A DNA stretch of 64,000 nucleotides from Chlorophyllum brunneum. Its lineage: Eukaryota > Basidiomycota > Agaricomycetes > Agaricales > Agaricaceae. A program made the translations under genes and the position numbers. Of the stretch, positions 45,848 through 58,452 are shown one piece after another (position 1 is the stretch's first letter; the number at the start of each line of letters is the position of its first letter). Where the stretch lies: the NCBI GenBank assembly GCA_963576785.1, contig OY756142.1, positions 1,612,001 through 1,676,000 of the forward strand, given 5' to 3'. Below the pieces are notes generated by a model. That model did not search any database. It was given only the letters and a program-made list of their open reading frames with translations, and had not been told where the DNA came from.

Positions 45848-46866
45848 TGGGTATGGACAGAATGACAACAAGAAGTATTCAAGAAAATCAAAGAGAAAGT
45901 CACAAGCAAACCAGTATTAGCAATACCACAAGACAAAGGATAATACTGAGTAGAGGTAGATATATTAGGTTATGAAATAGGAGTAGTACTATCACAGAAA
46001 CAAAAAGAACACTGGCAGAACATAACTACCAAATCTATAACAAAGAACTACTAGCCATCCAAGAAGTAGTCAAAACCTGGAGACAATATCTACTTGATGC
46101 TGATGAACCTTTTGAAATTTGGATAGATTACAAGAACTTGGAATACTTCTGAAAACCATAACAACTTACAGAATAACAAGTGAGGTGGCAAATGGAACTA
46201 CAGAAATACTATTACATGTTGAAATATATCCCCAAGAAGACCAACACCAAAGCCAATATATTATCAAGACTGACAAAAATAGATACCACCCAAGATAACA
46301 CTGACATCATCTTACTACCTAATCATTTATTCAAAAATGATGCAAACACCATGATCTAACAAATCTGGGAAATCACAGGAGAAGAAGATCTAAAACACCA
46401 ACTGCAGAGGGAAACAAAAAGGGAAACACAATAGTTGAAGGAAAAAGAAAGACAACTAGAGGAGATATGGGAAACAGATGGATTACCAATATTCAAAGGA
46501 AGAATATATGTTCCACCCAACAACCAAACATGACAAGAGATACTCCAGCAATATCATGACAAAACAGATGTAGGACATCTAGGATAACATCAAATGATCA
46601 AACTCCTTAAATAGAGTTATTGGTGGTCTCAATTGTGCAATGATGTCAAACAATATATTAGAGGATGTAATAGATGCCAACAAAACAAAATACTTCAAAC
46701 AAGACCCACAACATATCTCCACCCACTACCAATATCAGCGGAACCCTGGAAAAAGATATCAATTGATATAATAGGACCATTACTAGAATCAGAAGGATAT
46801 GACACAATACTTGTCATAGTTGATTATTTTAGCAAAATGATCAGACTGCAGGCAGTTAACATCACC

Positions 46867-48393
46867 TTTTTTTTTTTTTTTTTTTTTTAAAATCAACAAT
46901 TTATAAAGCAGTGCTCAATTGCAGTCTGCATATACATACATACAAAAGCAGAATGTACAGAATATTCAGAGCAAGGAAAGTAAACTACATGTAAACTAAC
47001 CCCACAAGACTCGATACCATCTAGCGTGTACACTAGAAAGATGTTTGGTACCTGAGTTGAATAGCAGGAAAAAGAGTAAAAGGAATTCGGAGAGAGAGAG
47101 AGTGAAAGAGAGTGAAAGAGAGAGATTGATAGAGAGAAACTATCAACTCGCAAACACAAGGGGGAACAACAAACAGTACTAGCATGTGGAGGGGCGTTTT
47201 GTCCAGACACCACAGGAATGATGGACATTAAAAGAAAACTACATAAAATAGTAGATGAGTGGGGAAGGGAGAGATAGAGAAATGGAATAGAAGTCTATAA
47301 CTGGGAAAGCACAAGAAAAATTGAGAGAAGAAAGAACTCACGTGGGCACAGATCCGAATCTCTGATGAACTTGACAATGATGTAACAGAGGTATTGAACC
47401 GGCACATATACAAAGGCAATCAGGCTCTGGAGGGAAGCTGAATATAGTAGGGTTGTATTGCAAGAAGTTGATGAATGTCTTGATGGTATCAATACCAAAG
47501 TGATGATCAAAGTTGTTGTAACAATAGAGGATGTGTGACCTAGTCTGGACCATCTGATTATTGCAGTGGTGGCAAGATAAATCCTTGTTGGGGAAGAACC
47601 GAAGTCAGTATTCACCAATTGGGGCGTGGCATAGGATGGCACAACATGCTCTTGCGAAGAGCTGTGGCTGGTACCCACATTCTCGTATCCAGGGACCAGA
47701 TTTGATATGCAATGGTAAAACAGAGGCCCTGTTCGCCCACACTGGAAGGTAGAGAAAGAAGCTACCGCTGCATCTTTTGAACCCAAACATGGTCTGCCAT
47801 GTATAGATGGTACATTCGGCAAACTTTTTGCATAGGTAGGTGATGGAGTTAGGGATGCAGTGATTTTGACCCTGATTAGGCCAGGCGACTGTTTGAATCC
47901 AGTCATGCATAGCTTTTTGGATGCCATACTTGCACTTCAATGGAGTGTGATAAAACAAGAGGCAGTGCTGGTCGGATTTGGTGAACCAAGCCAGGAGCAC
48001 CTTCAAGGTGAGGATGGACTGTCATTGGCAGGAGTGCAGCAAGCAGTCAAGTATAAGCCGGGAGGCTATGAGGGAGTCTGTGAACACGTGAATATGTTCA
48101 ACCTGGTCATATTCTTTGGCGGCGAGTACTTTGGTAATTCCAAGGTATTGTGTGACTAGTTCAGTGTCAGTTGACATTGTTTCTCCGAGCCTCTTCATGA
48201 TAGAGCTCCCTCCATCTAAGTGTCAAATAGTAGCTGCCACCATGAACTGGCTAGCAAGTGGGTTGGGGTTGGGATGGACCAATCCATCCATGCCAATAAT
48301 GATAGACTTGATGTCCATTGTTGCATTCATTGTTACATCATCCCAGAGTGTCTTTGAGAGGTGGGGGTTATCCTGGTTGAATCCTATAAAAGA
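46867..48393 (-). mobile_element. LINE B: 3' part of a minus-strand LINE inside gypsy-2
   Basis: Starts with a 22-base T-run (46867-46888, poly-A on minus), then the family 3' UTR and the ORF2 tail (minus 48006-47605: HKSGPWIRECGYQPQLFARACC-like region) and RNase H up to TCTTTTATAGGATTCAACC at the junction with LINE C. It may be the 3' part of the same element as LINE D, see findings. Confidence 0.85.
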
Positions 48394-48464
48394 GACTCAT
48401 ACCACCACCATCGATTTCACCAAAGTCGATTTTACGGTATTAGTCTATAGCACTAGGATACACA

Positions 48465-50105
48465 ATGCCTGCGTTACATTCGAACCTCTCTCCTAGAGAG
48501 CCCATGCCCGACGGCGATGGGGAAGTCTTCGGGGACACAACACATATTCCACCTTCGTCCATCTTTACGGCCCCTCCGGCTCTGCCACCCCCAAGCGTCC
48601 TGTTCCCTAGGACGCCTATTACGACTGGGCCGTTCATACCTGTGAACCAAGCCTATAGCGACACCATCCCACTGTCGGTCCAAAGCAGTAGGCCAACTAC
48701 ACCTACCTCGATCACTTCGAACCCTCTCCATGACGAAGGAGACCAAACGATCCACCGTGTCTCCAAATGGACGAGAGTCAGCGGAGACCAGTATTACTCA
48801 GGAGAAAGTTGGGCTGAGCAGGTCGAAGAAGAGCTCACACCCAAAAAGAAGGTCCAAGTCGAAGAGGACGAGGACGAATCCCACGAGGACCAAAGAGAAG
48901 GTCCTGAAGAATTTTACGAAGATGCTGTGAAAGAGGTTGGCAAGATCTCAGACTAGGTGAAAGCCTGCAGCACTTTCAACATGAGTGGCGATGAAGGATT
49001 GGCATTTGGCCAAGCATTCTCGGAACTGACGGAGACCTTGAGTAAGAAGGGATGGCTTAAGGTAATAGTCGATGAAAAGAAGAACAATCTCCAAGGTTGG
49101 TTGGGGAAAAATTTTGGTAAGTATGCTGTCCACGCTGAGGATTCCCCTCAGCTGGACGTTGCACACCCCCCCCACGTGGCCTCCAAAGGCCCCATGCGCA
49201 AAACTGATGATGTCCACATGGAGGTCATCGAACACATTGTCACTCCAGGTATCACCAATGGCAATGATGTCACTCATTCGGGTATCTCCGATGATGACGT
49301 CCAAATGATCTCCAAAGTGGAGTTCAAGACTGTGGCTCACGGAAAGAAGAAGCGAGCCAGGAAACCGAAAACTCTGGCTCCGAAGATCCCAGAACCGACT
49401 AAGGCCGTGCCCGCCAAAGCCGCTCCCTCCACTGTGCCTGCCAAAGTCACCAAGACTTTGGCTCCCACGCCCAACAGTAAAGGGGCCAAGACCACCCCCC
49501 AAGAAGGAGGAAAGACCTCCTATGCCGCCGCCACAGCAAAAAAGGGCAACAACGCTACTCCCGCCGCAGCCTCCCCCACCAATGCTCAGGACCCTCTTAA
49601 ACTCTTAGAGTTTGCAAGTAAGTTCCCTGAGTTATCTAACTAAGGCGGGGTCCAACTTGGCAAAGATCGAGAACAAGTTCCTCAACATTTATGGAGGGCT
49701 CTTCCACATCAGGAAGGCAACCGCAAACCCGGGAGTGCCATTCTGTGGCAAATGCTGTCGATGGGACCACCCCCTAGTTCACTGCTGAGCGAGGCTTTTC
49801 ACTTGTGCACACTGCAAAGGGCCACACTCCACTGCCAACCACCGATCGTTCGCCCACTGTTGCAAGGGCAACGATAAGGCCACTCCGCCTACCCCCTCGG
49901 AGAACCTTGCCCCCACAAGGCAACGTGCTCCAACTGTGGCAAGGACCACCTCGCTACCAACCGAAAGTGTCAGTTTTGGAGAAAGCGATTTGACCATGAC
50001 TGGCATGCAAACAAAGCGCTCGAACTTCGAGCAAACAAAGGAGTTCCGTCACCCACCTCCTCACCATCCCGGGCTAGTCGAAGCCAGACAAACCCCCCTC
50101 AATGA
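48465..50105 (+). pseudogene. LINE C ORF1 with nonsense codon and internal deletion
   Basis: Begins MPALHSNLSPREPMPDGDG and reads to TAG at about 48954, where LINE A has TGG (Trp). It then runs on through the Ala/Pro/Lys-rich linker to LKLLEFASKFPELSN at 49641, where a deletion removes the domain corresponding to LINE A 34890-35440. The knuckle region (FCGKCCRWDHPLVHC) follows in another frame. The ATGA overlap with ORF2 is kept at 50102-50105. Confidence 0.85.
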
Positions 50106-53100
50106 ATAACGTCCCCGACGAGCAAGACAGGCCTCCTCGTTCACTCCTGAATGAGTTGAAGGTCTGCTCTCACAACGTAGGAAGATCGTATGGAGTGATG
50201 GAGACAGTCCTCGCACGTAGAGGTGATGTCGACCTCCTCCTCATACAAGAACCCCCTTGGAGATACCTCCGAGACATCCCCTCATCTGTCTCTAATGACG
50301 GAGCGCCCCTCGTAGGAGGCCCAGTTCACCCAGACTGGACTCTTCTTTCTTATCCTATTATCGCCGAAGAAGTCCTACAAGTGGGACGCCAACAATACCC
50401 TCAACGTATGGTTAACATGGAACACTGCACTACCCCGCGAGTCCTCGCCTTTGCTCATAAAAGGCTGAAACGATTCTGACCCTCCATCTGAAGAGATATA
50501 ATCGAACATCGAGACCTCCTGTGTATATCACTATATGCGGGAGGAGAAGAACTACTGCTGTTAAACGTCTATAATGACAGCCGCAATACTGCGCTCCACT
50601 TCCTTGAGGAGCGACTCTTCAACCTCCCGCCCTTTCTTCTTTTGGGAGGAGATATCAACATCAGATCAGAGTTATGGGACCCGTCAACGGATCAACATCC
50701 GGCGAGTGCAGACCGACTCCTTATGGTTACCAAAGCCCTCAATCTTGTGAGGACAAATCCATCTGAGGCCAAGCCGACTCGATATGCCTCGGATCCCAAC
50801 CTACCAGACACAGTCATCGACCTAATCTTTGTTTTGGGAATGCTTCCACACATTCCCTCCCACGCTATCCAGGACAGCGATCAGTACAACTCAGACCATG
50901 CCCCCCTGCTAATCAGGTTACCTATTCCGCAGATGGATGTCATCATCGAAAGATTGACCATCCCCAAGGACTCGGATGAGGAAACCAGGTTCCTGATGGA
51001 CATTGTAGAAGGAATCAAGAACCAGAACTGGCCAATGAACGATGCGGACGAGCTGAAGAGAGCTGTTGCCGAATTGGGAGTTTTGTTTGACAGATCATGG
51101 ACCCGGAATGCGAAGACAACCAAGATCACCACTAGGTCCAAGATCTGGTGGAACGAGGAGTGCTCAACCACACTTGCTATACATTGCGCAGACTGAAAGA
51201 ACAAGCGCAAGTGGAACGCTTTTCGCAAGACCACGAGGAAGACAAAAAGAGCATACTTCGACAAGAAGATACAAGAAATCTCCGTTGACCGAAAACGCCC
51301 ATGGGATCTCATGCCATGGGTTAAAGACCGTGCACTTCCAGCCACGGAAGCCATGTGCCACAATGGTTGACCATGTCTCACACTAGACAACCTGTGGACG
51401 GCTCTTGACTCCCACTACAACACTGCCCGTGATAGACCAATGAACGTGGCAGTTCTAGACGAACTCCCCCTCCCAAACAGAATGGAGAATAGGACTTGGG
51501 TAGATTTCTCTCTCCTCGAGATGATGGAGTCGCTCAAGGATACCTCGAATTCCTCTTCCCCCGGTCCCGACCATGTTTCCTGGTCCCATCTCAAACAGAT
51601 CATTGCTGATGAAACTTGCGCCGATCTATTCCTCAAAATCGGTAGTGCGTATCTGAGCATCGGGCACTGGCCTACCCACTTCAAAAAGTTGACGTCGGTA
51701 ATTATTCCGAAACCCAATAAACCCGACTACTCCACTCCAAAGGCATTCCGACTGATCGTCCTCCTTAACACGTTTGGCAAGCTCATCGAGAAAATGCTCG
51801 CCAAGTGACTCCAATTCGAGGCTGTTAAATTCAAGGTCCTCCATCCGCACCAATTGGAAGCAATCCGCCAGAGATCCACTGAGGACGTGGGTCTCTTCCT
51901 GACGCACATTATCCGAGGAGCTTGGACAAAAAAAAAGAAAACATCGGTGCTTGCATTCAACGTGGCCCAGTTCTTCCCCTCCCTCAACCACGATCTCTTT
52001 ATTGAAATTCTACGACAACAAGGATTTCCCCCCCAGGTCGCAGCATTCTTCAACAACTACCTAAAAGAATGCCGCACTACCTACCGATGGAACAATGAAA
52101 CTTCCCTGGAATACAATGCAGCGGTAGGAGTAGGTTAGGGCTCAGCCCTCAGCCCTATTCTCTCCGCTCTATTCCTCGCCCCTCTCTTACACATCTTTGA
52201 CACCCGTATGGAGGAACACCGCGACAAGTGGGACTTTGATGTCCTGTCATTCGTCGATGACGGCACTCTAATCGCACAATCCCCGTCTCTGGAAAAGAAT
52301 GTGGAGATCCTGCAACACATGTACCGCGAAATGGAGCGGCTTATGAACGAATTCGGCCTGGAAATTGAACACGGCAAGTCCGAGATCTTTCACTTCACAC
52401 ATGCAAGACAGGACTCGAATCCCTCAATTGATTTGGGATCCCCACCATTCACGGGTCGCAACCCCCTCAGACCGAAGACCCATTGGTGGTACTTCGGCTT
52501 TTACTTCGACCGGATGTTGACCTTCAAAGAACATGTTCGATTCTATTCCGCCAAGGCGATATCCACCATCAAGGCAATGAAAATGCTGGGAAACTCCATT
52601 AGGGGCCTATCCCCCAGCAATAAGAGGCTACTCTACCGTTCGTGTGCCGTACCGGTTGCAACATATGGATTCCGACTCTGGTTTCACGATCGATCCCACA
52701 CCAAGGGAACTTGTGAGATCCTTAACAAAATACAACGAAGGGCGGCACTCTGGATTACTGGGGCCTTCCGTACTTCTCCCACCGGTGGTGTAGAGTCCCT
52801 CGCGGGGCTCATGCCCATCAAACTACATCTCCGAAAGTTGGCTGAACAACAATCGTCGAGGCTTCATACGTTGGACGATGAACACGCATTGGCAAGATTG
52901 ACAAAAGAGTATCATTCTTCCCCCCACCGACTTCACATCAAGAACTTCACGGAGGTTCAGAAGAAGAAGACACTTGGAGCTGTGATGGACTTTTTGCGCC
53001 CCACCCCCCGAGACTCGGTATATAGAACATTTTAATTCCGTTTCTAAATCTCTCTGGCCTGGACGTAGGTTACTTGACCGTTTCTCTACTAATATATCTT

Positions 53101-54152
53101 TTATAGGATTCAACCGGGACAACCCTCACCTCTCAAAGACGCTTTGGGACAATGTAACGATGAATGCGACGACGGACGCAAAATCCATCACGATCGGTAC
53201 AGACGGTTCGGTCCACCCCAATCCCAATCTGCTTGCCAGCCAGTTTACGGCGGCAACTACCATTCGACATCTTGACGGCGGGAGCTCTATTATGAAGAGG
53301 CTTGGAAGAACCACGTCGACGGACACAGAACTAGTAGCGCAGTACTTAGGTATTACCAAGGTGCTCGCTACTGCCGATTACGACCAAGTTGAACACATTC
53401 ATGTGTTCACCGATTCCATCGTGGCCTCCCGGCTCCTACTCAACTGTTCACCGCACTCCTGCCAGCGACAGTCTATCCTCACGTCGAAGGCGCTCCTGGC
53501 TTGGCTCAGCAAATCAGACCAACACCGCCTTTTGTTTTATCACACGCCGTCGAAATGCAAGTACAGGATACAAAAAGCCACTCACGACTGGATCCAAATG
53601 GTCGCCTGGCCTAACCAGGGTCGAAATCACCAAGTACCAAACTCAATCGACTACCTATGCAAGAAGTCTGCCGAACGCGCCATTCACACATGGTAGGCCA
53701 TGTTTGGGTTCAAAACTTACAGCGGTAGCTCCTTCCTCCACCTCCCGGTGCAAGCAAACGGGGCCTCCACCTTACCGTCACACATCAAGTCCGGCCCATG
53801 GATACAAGAATGCGGATACCAGCCCCAGCTCTTCGCAAGAGCCTGTTGCACCATACTATGCCATGCCCCGATTGGAGAATATCGACTACGATTCTTTCCT
53901 AATGAGGACCCTTCATGCCATCACTACAATAGTCAAATGGTACAAATGCGGTCACACATCCTATATCGTTGTAATAACTTCGATCACCACTTTGGCGTCG
54001 ACACAATCAAAACATTCGTAAACTTTTTGCATCGCAACCCCTCCGCGTTCAGCTTCCCCCCGGAACCTAACCGCCCTCGTATCTGTGCCGGTTCAATCCT
54101 ACCGTTACATCGTCATCAAGTCCAAAGGAGGTTTGGGTCTGCGCCTGCATAG
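50102..54152 (+). pseudogene. LINE C ORF2 (endonuclease, RT, RNase H)
   Basis: Endonuclease from MNNVPDEQDRPPRSLLNELK; RT with LAFNVAQFFPSLNHD, LSPILSALFLAPLL and FVDDGTL; RNase H from about 53160 (GTDGSVHPNPN, HVFTDSIVAS). The final knuckle has lost its second Cys (CHHY for CYHC). Stops occur at several points, including 50477, 51808, 52137 and 53696, so the ORF is dead. Confidence 0.88.
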
Positions 54153-54587
54153 AATCTTTTTCCTTTATCCTTTTTCTTTTGCTCTCCCAGTTATGGATTT
54201 CCAATTCATTTCTCTATCTCCCCTTTCCTCGCTCGTCTACTATTTTATATAATTTTCATTCAACTTCCATCTCTCCCGTGGTGCCTGGGTAAATACCCAA
54301 CCACACGCTATGTACCATTTGATGTTTCCCTTTGTAATTGCAAGTCGGTAGTTTCTCTGCTATCAATCTCTCTCTCTCACTCTCTCTCTTTCCGAATTCC
54401 CTTTCTTCTCACTTTTCGCTAAACATCGTAGGTACCAAACATCTCTCTAGTGTACACGCTAGATGATAACGAGTCTCATGGGGTTAGTCTACTTATAGTT
54501 TACTTTCCCTTCTCCAAACAATCTGTACGTTCTACCTTTGTATGTATGTACACACGGACTGTATTTGAGCACCGCTATATAAATTGT

Positions 54588-54593
<6 letters not shown>

Positions 54594-54619
<26 letters not shown>
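54594..54619 (+). repeat. LINE C poly-A tail
   Basis: 26 A residues after TAAATTGTTGATTT. The adjacent base 54620 belongs to the minus-strand LINE D ORF2. Confidence 0.95.
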
Positions 54620-55108
54620 CAACAGTAGTTCTTCTTCTCCAGTATATAATGAAATGCACATAAGGTCCTGATGCTCAATGATGTCCCTTCTAATGGAGGG
54701 TCAAAGACACTTGAGACATTTGTGTGCAAACACGAGGACATGAGAAAGGTTTTGATAGTTTCCATTGACTGCCCTACCAGGCCCTTTGGGCTGAGGTCAA
54801 AGTCGATGAGGAATCTGCCGGTATCTAACTTGGAGAACTTCTTTGGCTGTGAATGGGTAGGAAATCAGGGTCCAGTTTGGATGGGTTAGACCTCCTACTA
54901 GAGGCCAACTATCATTAGAGATGGGAGAGGGAATATCATGGAGGTATCTCCATGGGGGTTCTTGAATAAGGAGGAGGTCAATGTCACCTCTACATATGAG
55001 GACTATCTCTATCACTCTATACGATCGTCCAACATTGTGAGAACAGACTTTTAACTTACTCAAAAGAGAGTGAGGAAGCCTGTTTTGGTCATTGGGTGTA
55101 TTATTCAT
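54620..55108 (-). pseudogene. LINE D ORF2, N-terminal fragment
   Basis: ATG at 55108 (MNNTPNDQNRLPHSLLSKLK). It reads the endonuclease start, including LLLIQEPPWRYLHDIPS, then a stop at 54797, and is cut at 54620. Confidence 0.8.
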
Positions 55109-57488
55109 TGGGGGGGGGCCATTTGGCTTTGACCAGCCAGGGAAGAGGGAGGGTGAGGTACTTCTTTGTTGGTCCAAAGTTCGAGCACTTTGTTGGTGTG
55201 CCAGTCATGGTTGAAGTGGCACTTCCAGAACTGACACTTTCTGTCAGTGGCAAGGTGGTCTTTACTACAGTTGGAGTATGTAGCCTTATGGGGGCACAGT
55301 TCTCTGGAGAGGGTGGCAATAATAGGGGAAGTTGCTTTATTATTCCCCTTGCAATAGAAGGTGAAGGCACAGTGGTTGGTGGTGGAGTGAGGTCCCTTGC
55401 AATGAGTACAAGTAAACAGTCTCACACAGCAGCAGACAAGAGGATGTCCCCATCTGCAGCATTTGGCACAGAAAGGGACACCAGGGTTGGTGCTAGCCCT
55501 TTGGATATGGAAGAGGCTGCCATAGATATTAAGGAATTTGTCCTCAATTTTGGTGATGTTGGACCCTGCCTTGGAGTCCCAGATTTCGAACCACACTGTA
55601 CAAGTGTCAGAGTGTTTGGAATTATGATATACTTGTGGTTGCAAAGCAAATTGGATGGCATCTGAATGGATAGAGGTTTGGACCCTGGAGACCATGTTGA
55701 CCTTGGTAAGGATGTCATCACAGGAGGTGATGGAGTTTATGTCTATGATTTTAACAAATGATTTGGATTGGGAAAAGGACACCTTACCAGTGGTGATCCC
55801 TCCAAATTTCTCTTTGAGCCATGCTCTGACAATGTTGAGCTCAGCAGGGGTCAGAACCTCCAAGATATGGACTATAAGGCCTAGCTTACCCTGTAAGACA
55901 GCTGTGACCCTCATTTTGGACTTTTCAGTAATAAGACACATGTTGAGAGAGTCAATGATGGACCCAAAGTTGGTAATATTGGGTCCAGTAAGGAGGGGAA
56001 TAATGACCTATTTGCATGATAGGCCATTGAGGATAGAGCAAATTACACCCAACTTATTTGCAGGCTTCTTGTTTACAGTGGGGGTAGTAGAGAAGGTAGC
56101 ATTGTACATTGCCACTACCTTCTTATGAGACAGCTCAGAGAATTTACTTGCAAATTCCAGGAGCTTGAGTAGATCCCATTCAGGGATAGTAGGTAGAAAA
56201 TTCTTAGACTTAGCAGCAGCAGCCGCATAGGAGCCTTTAGGTTTAGCTGCTACAGGGGTGGCCTTAGTTGGTGCCGAGGGTATGGGCTTTGGTACCACAG
56301 TAGGAGCAGGCTTCACTGTTGTAGCTGGTGTGGCTTTAGATGTCCCAACAGCAGTGGTATTTTTGGCTTAAGAAGCCCTTCAGGGCTTTCCTCTTCTTGG
56401 CATGAGAGACAGACTTAAATTCTGCCTTGGAGATCATTTGGACATCATCATCAGAACCTGAATGTGTGATGTCATTGATACTAGAGATACCAGAACTGAT
56501 GATTTGTTTAGTTGTTGAGGAAACAACCGTAACGAGTTGTTTGCTGGGGGCAGCAGTAAACGCAGTGGGAGAGAACGTAGGGTCTACTTACTGAGATAAT
56601 AAGCTTCTATCTGATACCTGTAGTAAGGTAATTCGGATAGACAGATATTATTGATAAAGCGGTTAACGTCAGTTAAGTAGAGGTCAAAGTCGATAAGATC
56701 AATTGAGGTGTTGTACTCAAAGAGATAGGCAATGATGAAGAAGTTGTTCGATTGAACAAGATGCAGAACTTAGGTCTGCTACATGGGGTTTATATACATA
56801 TTGTAACATAGGTGAGTCATACTACATAAAATACTAGCATTGCATGGATTGTTCCTTATGACTCCTTTTAACTGCGGTGTAGTACCTGTGGAGTACTGCG
56901 GAACGTAGTATCTAGTCATTGGTACTATGTAGAATAATCTATCAAGTACTTATGACTCTCATCGTATGCAGAGCAACTCATAGGAAGTTACTACGGAATG
57001 AAGTTACTGGAAAGTAACGGATCAGTCTATTATTATCATAATGACTTCATAGTCTATTTCTAGAATATGTCCGAAACTTCAACAGCATCTTCCTCCTCGA
57101 CCTTGGCTTTGATCTTTTTTTCTATCTGATCTGCCCAGTCCTTATTTTTCTTGGAAAAGTATCGGTTGCTATCAGGATGGACCCATTTGGAAGCTTGGTG
57201 GACAGTCTTGTCCACATCAGTAGGAAGACTGGTGTTGGAGCTCAGCAGTATTCTCAGACTACTGCTAAGGACCAAGAGTAGGATGGTTTTGCTGTAGGTT
57301 TGGCCTGTGGGGATCACAGGCTTTGAGTAGATGGATGGTGTCCTAGGAAATAGAATGCCAGGAGGGGGAATAGTCTGGGAGACCACAAAGATAGAGGAGA
57401 TAGGAACATGTATTGTGTTCCTGAAGACATCTCCATTACCATCAGAAGTAGGATCTCTCATAGAGAGGTCCAAGCATAATGCAGGCAT
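55105..57488 (-). pseudogene. LINE D ORF1, interrupted by a solo LTR
   Basis: Starts MPALCLDLSMRDPTSDGNGD at 57488 and runs to an EEEDA stretch at 57085, where the LTR intrudes. It resumes at 56512 with an SSGIS and DDDVQMISKAEFKS region. Minus 55941-55105 is an open 278-codon stretch with the cleanest copy of the Cys/His array (FCAKCCRWGHPLVCCC, FTCTHCKGPHST). Confidence 0.8.
56513..57084 (-). repeat. Solo LTR (572 bp), probably of a copia-type element
   Basis: On minus it starts TGTTGAAGTT and ends CCTCAACA, so the ends are inverted TGTTGA/TCAACA. A TATATAAACC box lies inside (near 56790-56800). Its composition differs from the flanking LINE. No matching 5-bp duplication is seen (TTAGT against GCATC). 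Confidence 0.7.
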
Positions 57489-57569
57489 ATTGAATAAAAT
57501 CATAGTATAGACTAGTACCATAGAATTGAGTTTTGCAAATTTATGGTGGTGGTATAAGTCAAAGAAGGG

Positions 57570-57627
57570 TTATGTAGATAGACTGATCTAACCAGTTCTG
57601 TAGAGCATAGTCTTTCTAGCCCATCCC
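57570..57627. other. Short unassigned spacer before LINE E
   Basis: 58 bp between the LINE D 5' end and LINE E, continuous with 58467 before the LINE E insertion. It does not match the expected continuation of gypsy-2. Confidence 0.4.
57614..57627. repeat. Left target-site duplication of LINE E (14 bp)
   Basis: TTCTAGCCCATCCC, repeated exactly at 58453-58466. Confidence 0.92.
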
Positions 57628-58452
57628 TTTTTTTTTTTTTTTTTTTAAATCAACAATTTATATAGCAGTGCTCGAACGCAGTCTGCATGTACATACATAC
57701 AAAGGCAGAACGTACAGAATGTTCGGAGAAGGGAAAGTAATCTACAAGTAAACTAACCCCACGAGACTCGTTGTCATCTAGCGCATATACTAGAGAGATG
57801 TTTGGTACCTACAATGTTCAGCGAAAAGAGAGAAGAGAAGGGATTCGGAAAGAGAGAGAGTGAGAGAGAGAAATTGATAGAAGAGAAACTATCTACTCGC
57901 AATCACAAGGGGGAACATCAAACAGTACATAGCGTGTGGGTGGGTATTTACCCGGGCACCATGGGAGAGATGGATTTTGAATGAAAACTATATAAAATAG
58001 TAGATGAGCGAGGGAAGGGGAGATAGAGAAATGAATTGGAAATCCATAACTGGAAGAGCAAAAGAAAAAAGAAGAAGAAAAGAAAAGGATCCTATGCAGG
58101 CACAGACCCAAACCTCCTTTGGACTTGATGACGATGTAACAGTGGGATTGAACCGGCACGGATACAAGGAAGGTCAGGTTCCAGGGGGAAGCTGAACGTG
58201 GAGGGGTTGCGATGCAAGAAGTTGACAAAGGTTTTGATCGTGTCGACGCCGAAGTGATGATCGAAGTTGTTGCATTGATACAGGATGTGTGACCGCGTTT
58301 GCACCATTTGACTGTTGCAGTGGTGGCATGAAAGATTTTCATTAGGAAAGAATCGTAGTCGATACTCTCCAATCGGAGCGTGGCATAGGATGGTGCGACA
58401 AGCTCTTGCGAAGAGCTAGGGCTGGTATCCGCATTCTCGTATCCATGGACCG
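57628..58452 (-). mobile_element. LINE E: 5'-truncated 3' fragment with perfect duplications
   Basis: About 825 bp: a T-run (57628-57646), the family 3' UTR with its microsatellite, and the ORF2 tail with the knuckle (minus SHILYQCN). Both sides carry the same 14 bp. The fragment is the least mutated LINE 3' end here, which suggests a late insertion. Confidence 0.9.

Larger units (their letters stand above)
43266..46866 (+). mobile_element. Gypsy-2: 5' two-thirds of a chromovirus, cut by LINE B
   Basis: Begins with an LTR at 43266 and runs through gag, protease, RT, RNase H and into the integrase core (IDIIGPLLESEGYDTILVIVDYFSKMIRLQAVNIT), where it stops at the T-run of LINE B (46867). It is CpG-poor and has many stops. 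The integrase end, chromodomain, ORF3/4 and 3' LTR are not found in this window. Confidence 0.88.
48394..54619 (+). mobile_element. LINE C: nearly full-length Tad1-like LINE
   Basis: Starts GACTCATACC, about a dozen bases inside the LINE A 5' end, and ends with a 26-A tail at 54594-54619. It contains ORF1, ORF2 and the 3' UTR with its CT-rich microsatellite. CpG is still frequent. Relative to LINE A it lacks about 550 bp of ORF1. No target-site duplication is visible at its ends. Confidence 0.9.
54620..57569 (-). mobile_element. LINE D: 5' half of a minus-strand LINE
   Basis: Minus strand: the 5' end near 57569 (TTCTTTGACTTATACCACC, matching the LINE A start), ORF1, the ATGA junction, and the first 490 bp of ORF2, which stops inside the endonuclease at 54620 against the LINE C poly-A. 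It carries a lone LTR at 56513-57084. CpG-poor. Confidence 0.85.

Noticed and set aside
55096..55665. 189-codon plus-strand ORF
   Set aside because: It is the antisense shadow of LINE D ORF1, whose Cys/His array reads on the minus strand.
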